A program made the translations under genes and the position numbers. This document shows positions 9,161 to 15,112 of a stretch of DNA of 15,112 nucleotides, in pieces. This DNA is from Neocallimastix lanati (nom. inval.) (lineage: Eukaryota > Neocallimastigomycota > Neocallimastigomycetes > Neocallimastigales > Neocallimastigaceae), in the NCBI GenBank assembly GCA_016946835.1, contig JACVTC010000619.1:1-15112 (forward strand), read 5' to 3'. The stretch's first letter is position 1; each line of letters opens with the position of its first letter. The notes beneath the pieces are model-generated. The model saw only the letters and a list, made by a program, of their open reading frames with translations. It was not told where the DNA came from and made no database searches.

Positions 9161-9758
9161 TGATATTAATTTCAAAGATAAAGAAAATAATAGTTTTAAA
9201 TCATATTTCATCTCCTAATCAAAGTTTTAACAGCAAATTATATTGTGATAAAAATACTCGTTCAATTGTTTGGAAAATTAATAATACTATTAAATGGAGA
9301 TATCCTGAAATTAGTTCAAATAATGGTGATCTTCAAGATAAAAAGTACATTTTTATTATGTAATAAGTATTATCAGAAATGCTTATATGCTGCAAAATAG
9401 AATAGGTAGTAATGTTAGATATGCAGATTATAGTAAAACATTAAAAAATTTCAAGTGGTATTTTGAAATTATCAATAAAAATCTTACTCTTAAATCGGCA
9501 ATTAATGATGATATTTGTTTAATAGTTGATAATGATAAAATAATAACTGGTAAATGTAGTGAAAATATAGATAAAGCACGTAATATCATATAATGAACCA
9601 AAGAATTATATAGAATATTTTAACTCTTCTAATAAACAATATAAATGTATTTAGTGGAATTGATGACCGTAATAATCGAAATTCACCACAATATTTAACA
9701 TTAGCTAATTGTAACAAAAAGATGAAAAATGATATGGGAAATAAAAACCCCTAATTAA
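9160..9758 (+). CDS. Lectin gene, C-terminal trefoil-like module (two or three frames)
   Basis: After a segment ending at 9361-9363, the frame open from about 9364 to 9593 encodes a module with LKNFKWYFEIINKNLTLKS, then Ile-Cys-Leu-Ile-Val-Asp-Asn-Asp-Lys-Ile-Ile-Thr-Gly-Lys-Cys. Further frame changes lead to Leu-Ala-Asn-Cys and a closing Met-Ile-Trp-Glu-Ile just before TAA 9756-9758. The order (x-Tyr/Phe-Lys-Trp, then Cys-Leu-x-Val-Asp, then Lys-Ile-Ile-x-Gly-x-Cys, then Leu-x-x-Cys, then Trp) is the same as in the three tandem units of the CBM18 gene downstream. It suggests a ricin/beta-trefoil-like fold. This ties the end of the giant lectin to its neighbour. Confidence 0.5.
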
Positions 9759-10306
9759 TATTAACAATGATACAATGATATAATCTTTTAAATAAATAAT
9801 ATTGTATTCTAAATTTAAAAAATAAAAAATAAAAAATAAAGAATAAAAAATAAAGAATAAAAAATAAAGAATAAAAAATTAAAAAAAAAAATAATAATAA
9901 AAATAAAGAATAATAATAAAAAATAAAGAATAAAAAATAAAATTTAAAGAATAAAAATAAAAAGAATAATAATAAAAAATAAAGAATAAAAAATAAAAAT
10001 TAAAGAATAAAAAATAAAAAAAATAATAATAAATAAAAAATAAAAAAAATAAAAAATTAGTAATAAAACTATTAGGAATAATGAATTAGGAATAAAAAAA
10101 AATTAGGAACGATTGGAATTTATTTTAATTTCCTTTTTAAAATTTTATAAATATTTCTATTTTTATTATTATTATTGCTTTTATTTTTAAGAATTTATAT
10201 AATATATATTATAAGTTTTATATGTTTGTTATATGATTTATAAAATGATTTTTCTTTTTTTATTGTGTTTTTATTTTTTTAAAAATTTTAAAACAAATTA
10301 TTAAAT
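9759..10306. other. Intergenic region with A-rich low-complexity DNA
   Basis: No coding is seen. The first part is the 3' region of the lectin gene. The middle is a purine tract of AATAAAAAATAAAG variants. The last part (about 10110-10306) is AT-rich unique DNA with T tracts that should hold the promoter of the CBM18 gene starting at 10307. No RNA gene is seen. Confidence 0.5.
9813..10058. repeat. Imperfect tandem repeat of an A-rich AATAAAAAATAAAG unit
   Basis: For about 245 bases the plus strand is only A, T and occasional G, in repeats of AATAAAAAATAAAG with AATAATAATAA interruptions. The strong strand bias (almost no C) and the unit variants are typical of slippage-driven low-complexity DNA between genes in extremely AT-rich fungal genomes. 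It also contains many AATAAA-like hexamers, so it could supply polyadenylation signals for the upstream gene. That role is inference. Confidence 0.75.
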
Positions 10307-10366
10307 ATGTTATCTGAATTATTTATCATCATTAACATTATAAGCAGTATTATTGCTTCATCTGGG
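10307..10366 (+). other. Signal peptide coding segment of the CBM18 gene
   Basis: The 20 residues from the ATG at 10307 have a short acidic start, an Ile-rich hydrophobic core and an Ala-Ser-Ser-Gly end suitable for signal peptidase. The ORF is only 32 codons as given, so it is easily missed, but its place directly before the repeat units makes it the likely true start of the gene. Confidence 0.55.
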
Positions 10367-10394
10367 AATTTTATAGATTCCAAAAAACCAATTT

Positions 10395-11756
10395 TGGATT
10401 TATAATGAACACAACTAAAAATCCTTTATGTTTATTACACATCAGGATTTCTGATGGTATCATTAGTTGTGAGGAATGTGGTAATTCTGATAATTATAAA
10501 TGGTATTTAAGTACTACAGCGGATGATAATAGTATTCAAATTACGCTTCTGCTTTAGATAACGTCATCATGTAATATCCGTTATAATGCTAATAATGAAT
10601 TAATTTTAAGTGACTGCAGTGATGAATCTGTTTTATATTATGATGATATATTCAAAAATTTAGAAATTAGGTGCATTAAATGTACTTCGGATTATAGGAC
10701 GAAAATAATAGTGATAGTTATCCTTTTATATAAATTTAGAAAATTGTGAAACTAATTCACAATATAATTATGGATTTTTTCAGCTGTTATTCCTAGGTTA
10801 ACGCGGTTACTCCAACTAAAAAACTCCTACATCTACACCAACAGCTTCATCAGTCTTGGCTTTATAATGAAAACTACTGAACTATTGTTTTACATGTTTT
10901 TGATATGCAAAGTTAACTGATTTCCACATATGAAGAATGTGGAAATACAGACGATTTTTAAATGTATTACGTAAAAGTCAAAGAAGGTAGTTTTTTCTCA
11001 AATCGAAAGCTTAATCCTGAATTATGTTTAAGAGTTGATGATGAAGACGAAAGTAAAATTATAATGGGCAACTGCGATGCTAATGCTATTTTCCTTATAA
11101 TAATATTTATAAATCTATTGAAAGTAAAAAATGTCCTGACAATTGTATTGGTAATCCAAATTCTCTAGTGTAAAAATGTAAAAAATAAAGTTTCATTATA
11201 TGATTGTAATAACGAAGTAACGCGATGATCAAATGTGGACTATAAAAAAATCTTTACCTAAATTAAAACCTACAACGACTACCATATATAACCTACTCAA
11301 ACAAGTACCGTTGCATGGATTTATAATGAAAGTAGTAATTCATGTTTGTATGGTCCTGATTATGAAAATGGAATTCCGACTTATTCCGAATGCAGAAATC
11401 TAGATGATTATAAATGGATCATTACAAAAAAGAAAGAAGGTTACTATTTTAAATCTAAAAGTAATTCTGGAATTGTGCTTAAAGATGGCTGTATGAAAAT
11501 AAAATATTATAATGGGTAAATGTGATAATAATGCTCTCTTTTAATTACAATAATAATTATAAAAACAATTATGAGTAAATATTATATGATCGTTGTGTTG
11601 GTTATGAAAAATTACATAGTTACGGGGTAGCTCTTTATTCAGTTACAAAAAAATCAGTAACTTTATATGATTGTAGTGAAGAAGTAAATGATGATCAAAT
11701 GTGGAAATTAACCACTTCATTCCCTAGAAAAATAGTTACTACAACTAGAACCACTT

Positions 11757-11776
<20 letters not shown>
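10395..11776 (+). repeat. Three tandem ~460-bp degenerate trefoil-like units
   Basis: The unit starts TGGATTTATAATGAA (10395), TGGCTTTATAATGAA (10857) and TGGATTTATAATGAA (11316), spacings of 462 and 459 bases. At protein level each unit gives Trp-x-Tyr-Asn-Glu, a Glu-Cys/Asp pair (Tyr-Glu-Glu-Cys-Gly-Asn or Tyr-Ser-Glu-Cys-Arg-Asn), Tyr-Lys-Trp, Leu-Cys-Leu-Arg-Val-Asp-Asp in unit two, Ile-Ile-Met-Gly-Asn-Cys-Asp, Leu-Tyr-Asp-Cys and Asp-Asp-Gln-Met-Trp, then a Thr/Pro linker. Cys-Leu-x-Val-Asp and Gln-x-Trp are features of ricin B-type beta-trefoils. Units one and two are the more decayed. Confidence 0.65.
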
Positions 11777-11787
<11 letters not shown>

Positions 11788-12232
11788 AACTACTACTACA
11801 ACTACGAAATCTCCATCTCCTACTATAAATACTAGCTATCGTTGCGGTAAAGAATTTAACAATAAATCATGTTCGAAAGGGGAATGCTGTAGTAAATATG
11901 GTTATTGCGGTACTGGTAGTAATTATTGTGGTACAGGATGTCAAGCAAGTTATGGTAGATGTAATGATGGCGGTCGTTGTGGCGCTGATTATGGAAAATG
12001 TCTTAATGATAAGCAATGTTGTAGTCAATTTGGCTATTGTGACATTTCGGATGCTCATTGTGGATTAAAATGTCAAAGCGATTTTGGATTGTGCTACGGC
12101 TCTGACGATAGATGTGGTGAACAATATGGTAGGTGTAAAGGTAAAAAATGCTGCAGTAAATGGGGTTATTGTGGTACATCCAGTAAACATTGTGGAACAG
12201 GATGCCAACCAAAGTATGGTTTATGCCAATAA
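11579..12232 (+). CDS. Intact C-terminal part: trefoil end, poly-Thr linker, three CBM18 chitin-binding domains
   Basis: This frame follows a TAA at 11576-11578 and is open for 217 codons. The first ~40 residues finish unit three, with Leu-Tyr-Asp-Cys and Asp-Asp-Gln-Met-Trp (Met at 11699). A linker of about 24 Thr-rich residues follows. Three hevein-type domains come next at 11843-11962, 11978-12094 and 12113-12226, each with all eight Cys in the family order. The sugar-contact positions (hevein Ser, Trp, Trp, Tyr) are Ser/Tyr/Tyr/Tyr in domain 1, Ser/Phe/Tyr/His in domain 2 and Ser/Trp/Tyr/His in domain 3, so chitin binding is likely but unequal. The gene stops six bases after the last Cys codon, and no enzyme domain is attached. 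The intact disulfide pattern shows recent selection on this part. Confidence 0.85.
11756..11806 (+). repeat. Poly-Thr linker (ACT/ACA trinucleotide repeat)
   Basis: A run of Thr codons, mostly ACT, links the trefoil end with the first CBM18 domain. It is the same type of linker as at 6820-7041 in the lectin gene and as the shorter Thr/Pro tails of the two earlier 460-bp units. Such linkers are likely O-glycosylated spacers. Confidence 0.85.
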
Positions 12233-13676
12233 AAATTTAAATAGTTTGATAAATAAATTTTTAAATCTTTACTTATTAAAGTTTTATAAAAATGATCTAT
12301 TATATAAAAACTAAATATAATTCTATCTATTAAAAGCAATAAAAAATAAAAATTAAATATAATACAAAAAAAAATCATATCAAAAAAATTAAAAAAATAA
12401 AATAAACAATAAATTAAAATAAAAAAAAAAAAAATTAAAATTTATTCAATATAAATTATAATTATAACAATAGATTCCATAGATATTTTAGATATAGTAT
12501 TTTTGGACTATTACCTAATAAATTTATAAAAATATTTTTATAAAAGTTAAAAAAAGTAATAAATAAATAAGTCAATAAAATAAGTAAAAATAAATTATAA
12601 AAATGAAATAAAATTAAAAAAAAAGAAATAAAATTAAAAAAATGAAATAAAATTAAAAAAAATAAGAAAAAGAAATTGATAATTTTAAAAAAAATTGAAT
12701 AAAATAAAATTGATATTAAATGCTAAAATAGTAAAAGATTTTTTTAAAAATTTAAATTTCTGTTTTTTTTTTAAAATAGAAAAATTTATTTATTTGTAAT
12801 TAATATTTTTATTTTAAAATAAAAAAAAAATTAAATAATATTAATAATAATTTTTAAAATAAAAAAACTTTTTTCTTAAAGATATTTATTCTCTAAAATA
12901 TCTAAATTAAATTTTTTTAATATAATATTTATTATATTGATTTAAAATTTAATTTTTTTTTTTTTTTTTGGCATGAATAAGTCAAATAATAATTTATATC
13001 ATGTATCATAAATTTATTTTCTTTAAACAAAAAAAAATTTAATTTATTGCTGTAAATATATTTAATAGTTACACAATATATAATCAAATAATTTTAGTTT
13101 TTTGAATTTGTTAAGATATACTCTCAATATATATATATTTTTATATACAATTTTTTTTTTAAAAATATAATACATTAAATAATTATAATATTTTTCAAAT
13201 TTGGTAAACATTTATATTGTTATAAATGAGTTAAAGAAAAATTAATTATTAAAAGACTATTTAATATTTTTATTAAAATAAAAAAAAAATAAATAAATAA
13301 AATTAATTCAATATATATTATTTAAATAATAATTTTTTAGAAAAAAATTTATTTTAATAATAATATAAATAATAATATATAATATTACATTAATTTAAAT
13401 ATTTTATTTTATTTTATATTCACACTAAAGCATAGGACTGTAATGCATTATTAAATATGTATTATTAATCTACAATTATTAAAGTTTCCATATATATTTT
13501 CTATATATTATTAGCCTATTATTAAAAATATATATTTTAATTTAATTTCTAACCTGTATTACTAATTTTAAGTTTGTTAATATATATTCAAATGATTTCT
13601 TATTATTGCATATAATAATATATAAATTTATGTATCAATATAATAATTTATTTTTATATAACATTTAATTTTAATC
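12233..13676. other. Long AT-only intergenic region, no gene seen
   Basis: About 1.44 kb without coherent coding on either strand. It contains poly-A and poly-T tracts, a short tandem repeat of AAATGAAATAAAATTAAAAA type at about 12601-12660, and a run of 17 T at 12953-12969, the same length as the T run upstream of the lectin gene. The last 250 bases should hold the promoter of the polymerase gene, but no element stands out. The region separates secreted-protein genes from the polymerase gene and may contain an insertion boundary that cannot be placed from sequence alone. Confidence 0.5.
12601..12660. repeat. Short A-rich tandem repeat
   Basis: Three imperfect copies of a 19-21 base unit (AAATGAAATAAAATTAAAAA and variants) lie in tandem in the AT-only spacer. 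They are probably slippage products with no evident function. Confidence 0.5.
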
Positions 13677-14486
13677 ATGTATTTAAAGTTTAATTTATAT
13701 ACAGATGAAGAATTTGAAAAGGAAACAATCCTTATTAAAAATAAGAATGAATTAACGGATAATACAACATCATTTATTCTCAATCCTCAATTACCATGTA
13801 AACAATGTAAATCAATGATAGATTGTCCAGGACACACGGGAAGAATACCACTTTATTACAGAATTGTTCATCCTGTATTTGTAAGCATATTATGTAAAGA
13901 AATAAGTCATATTTGTCCAATTTGTAAAAAATATGATCCTTTACTTTCCTCTAATAACCCCTGTTGCGTAAAACGTGTAGTTGCTACAACATTTTCATAT
14001 CATAAAGTTAAACCGGAGGAAGTCACATCCAATAAATCCAAGTATTCCAAAAATTTTGAAAAAGAGTCAAAGAATATTTCAGAATATTCTTTCACATTTG
14101 GTAAGGAAACACTATCTATAGAGCAAATGTACGAAGAAATTCGTTCTGCAAATTTTTCAAAAAATCCAGAGCTACAAAATCGTTTACTTAATGTGTTTAT
14201 CAAAAATATTCCAGTTTTACCAATCAATATGAGACCATCTATTCTAGATTCTAGCAACACTACAATTCATAATAACGTAACAACATTATATCAACGTGTA
14301 TTAGATCTCAACTACCAATATCACAATGGAAATTTAATTAAGTCCGTCTATATTGTACGTGCGTATAATTTATACAAGAAAATTTTAGGTATTCGTAGTA
14401 AAAACGATTCGGTTGAGGATGCTAATAGAAATTATATTAAACAGATGTTATCAGGAAAAATGGTATTTTCCGAAGTATGTGTTTAG
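13677..14486 (+). CDS. Multisubunit RNA polymerase largest subunit (beta'/RPB1 type), N-terminal piece
   Basis: This piece is the clamp-head start of the largest subunit of a multisubunit RNA polymerase. The zinc motif is clear: LPCKQCKSMIDCPGHTGRIP, i.e. Cys-x2-Cys-x5-Cys-x2-His at about residues 40-52, followed by a second Cys set (Cys-Pro-Ile-Cys and Pro-Cys-Cys). The ATG at 13677 is preceded by an in-frame stop at 13659-13661 and gives only about 39 residues before the first Cys, shorter than the cellular Pol II N terminus. Near the end, Arg-Ser-Lys-Asn-Asp-Ser matches the conserved stretch before the Gly-Lys-x-Gly motif. The frame runs off at 14460 and stops at 14484-14486, while the next frame continues with conserved polymerase sequence. 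The break lies in a five-A run (14456-14460), consistent with one missing A. Short spacing and divergence favour a viral or plasmid-type enzyme over host Pol I, II or III. Confidence 0.85.
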   Translation: MYLKFNLYTDEEFEKETILIKNKNELTDNTTSFILNPQLPCKQCKSMIDCPGHTGRIPLYYRIVHPVFVSILCKEISHICPICKKYDPLLSSNNPCCVKRVVATTFSYHKVKPEEVTSNKSKYSKNFEKESKNISEYSFTFGKETLSIEQMYEEIRSANFSKNPELQNRLLNVFIKNIPVLPINMRPSILDSSNTTIHNNVTTLYQRVLDLNYQYHNGNLIKSVYIVRAYNLYKKILGIRSKNDSVEDANRNYIKQMLSGKMVFSEVCV

Positions 14487-15112
14487 CTAAGCGTCAAAAT
14501 TTTTGTCTTCGAAGTGTTATCGTGCCAAATATTGATATCCCTTTAGATGTAGTATTAATTCCTAAAGTCTTTACTGATTCCTTAATTCCCTATGGGTATA
14601 AAACCAATGACTTTGTTATCATCAATAGACAACCTACACTTCAAACTACTTCAATCTTAGCCGTTCATTCTCGTCCAAGTAACTGTCGAACCATTCAGAT
14701 CAATCCCCTTATTGCTAATGTCTTTCAAGCGGATTTTGACGGTGACGAAATGAACATTTTTTGGTTACCGGGTGAAGAAGCTAAAGAAGAGTTGGCCACA
14801 AAATTAAATATTGCAAATAATATCCGGTCATTTAAAAATGCTTCTATTATGATCAAATTTATACAAGATACTTTAACCGGAATTTATAATATGACACGTA
14901 ATAAAGAAATTATTGATATTGATATTGTTAAAAGAATGCGCGATAAATTGGGCATTCCCGATAGTGATTGGAAAAAATTTTGTAAATACTACAAATCGCG
15001 TATGAATAGTACAGATATCCCATATGCTCACCTGTTATCTTTATTACTTCCTAGAACGCTTACTTTACATGATCATGGAGGTAATCTGATCGTAGATAAA
15101 GGAATATTACTA
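14462..15112 (+). CDS. RNA polymerase largest subunit, continuation with the catalytic Asp motif (runs off the window)
   Basis: In the frame following the break, the reading holds the conserved core of the family. There is a Lys-Arg-x-Asn-Phe-x-x-Arg-Ser-Val-Ile element (compare Gly-Lys-Arg-Val-x-Phe-Ser-x-Arg-Ser-Val-Ile), then Asn-Arg-Gln-Pro-Thr-Leu at about 14623-14640, then QADFDGDEMN at 14726-14755 with the three Asp that bind catalytic Mg. Further on, Ile-Gln-Asp-Thr-Leu-x-Gly fits the usual segment after the active site. The sequence after the Asp motif is Phe-Trp-Leu-Pro-Gly, not the His-Val-Pro-Gln usual in cellular enzymes, and the Gly of the first Gly-Lys-Arg element is Ala. The active-site Asp motif lies only ~352 codons from the start, against ~480 in yeast RPB1. 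The frame is open to the last base, so the rest of the gene is outside the window. No intron is seen. Confidence 0.9.

Larger units (their letters stand above)
4198..9758 (+). pseudogene. Giant secreted multidomain lectin-like gene, interrupted by frame changes
   Basis: One gene of about 1,850 codons can be followed through at least ten frame changes. The order is: signal peptide; N domain with paired Cys; Asn/Lys linker; Ser-rich arm; dibasic site; heptad-repeat helix; second Ser-rich arm; short domain; B-lectin-like modules; Thr/Asn linker; more B-lectin-like modules; and a trefoil-like C-terminal module ending at TAA 9756-9758. Breaks lie near the seven-A run 4611-4617, the A run 6149-6153, 7654-7669, the A run 8100-8104, the T run 8670-8675, about 8880, about 8972, 9158-9160, 9361 and 9595-9740. 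Adjacent pieces overlap or nearly touch, so the breaks are not introns, and the protein character carries on across each. Bulb-type lectin folds bind mannose-type glycans in known families. Here a role at the cell surface or in the plant-fibre environment is inferred. It is broken as given, by decay or by indel errors. Confidence 0.65.
10307..12232 (+). pseudogene. Secreted chitin-binding gene: three trefoil-like repeats plus three CBM18 domains, front part broken
   Basis: The ATG at 10307 opens a hydrophobic signal peptide (MLSELFIIINIISSIIASSG). The frame stops at 10403-10405, while a neighbouring frame carries on with Trp-Ile-Tyr-Asn-Glu at 10395. Three tandem units beginning at Trp codons 10395, 10857 and 11316 follow, each about 460 bases and each ending in a Thr/Pro linker. 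All three contain stops or frame changes. The last open frame (11579-12232) holds the end of unit three, a poly-Thr linker and three complete CBM18 domains. The front looks decayed; the back looks intact. CBM18 binds chitin and GlcNAc oligomers. The trefoil-like units suggest a second sugar-binding activity. Likely a secreted or cell-wall lectin, possibly subtelomeric and fast-evolving. A truncated product starting inside is not supported by a signal peptide. Confidence 0.6.

Noticed and set aside
4198-9758. Frame changes explained by spliceosomal introns
   Set aside because: Adjacent coherent frames overlap or are separated by only a few bases, too short for an intron, and no GT...AG pair would remove just the disrupted part.
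9813-10058. CRISPR array or satellite with function
   Set aside because: The units are short, imperfect, A-rich slippage repeats without unique spacers, in a eukaryotic context.
11867-12378. Several frames antisense to or overlapping the CBM18 domains
   Set aside because: The plus-strand frame 11579-12232 has 24 correctly spaced Cys in three domains, so the others are shadows.
14000-14260. Antisense frame of 86 codons within the polymerase gene
   Set aside because: It lies opposite well-conserved polymerase sequence and has no recognisable features of its own.
13677-15112. Ordinary host Pol II largest subunit
   Set aside because: The catalytic Asp motif comes about 130 codons earlier than in yeast RPB1, and the residues after it differ from the near-invariant cellular sequence. 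Kept as less likely, not excluded.

Overview
The window looks like a chromosome end of a very AT-rich early-diverging fungus, most likely an anaerobic gut fungus (Neocallimastigomycota). The evidence is a C-rich telomeric tract at base 1 (CCCTAA/CCCCTAA units), intergenic DNA made almost only of A and T, secreted proteins with Asn- and Thr-rich low complexity, and triple hevein-type chitin-binding domains (CBM18) behind a poly-Thr linker. The assignment is inferred from composition and gene content; no marker gene fixes the species.

Layout. 1-383: telomere. 373-1924 (minus): broken gene for a secreted protein of unknown family; its 3' end runs into the telomere, which supplies the stop codon. 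1925-2490: AT-only divergent intergenic region. 2491-3869 (plus): broken gene for an unrecognised, Asn/Tyr/Lys-rich protein without a signal peptide. 4198-9758 (plus): a very long secreted lectin-like gene of about 1,850 codons, read in successive frames. It has a signal peptide, a Cys-containing N domain, Ser-rich arms around a heptad-repeat helix, several bulb-type (B-lectin-like) modules, a Thr/Asn linker, and a C-terminal ricin/beta-trefoil-like module. 9759-10306: an A-rich low-complexity tract. 10307-12232 (plus): a second secreted gene with a signal peptide, three degenerate ~460-bp tandem trefoil-like units each followed by a Thr/Pro linker, and three intact CBM18 domains. 12233-13676: AT-only DNA with no gene seen. 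13677-15112 (plus, cut by the window end): the largest (beta'/RPB1-type) subunit of a multisubunit RNA polymerase, short and divergent, with one frame break.

The two plus-strand secreted genes share a C-terminal module and linker style. Both look like parts of a subtelomeric cell-surface or extracellular carbohydrate-binding repertoire (chitin, mannose-type or plant glycans). The polymerase gene does not belong to that set. Its spacing and altered signature residues are unlike a host Pol I/II/III subunit and suggest an integrated large DNA virus or other selfish element, though its origin cannot be settled from this window alone.

Nearly every long gene is interrupted by single-base frame changes, many in A or T homopolymers, while the protein sequence carries on coherently in the next frame. 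Some may be true decay, which is common near telomeres. The pattern also fits uncorrected long-read indels in an AT-rich assembly, so 'pseudogene' here means 'broken as given'.
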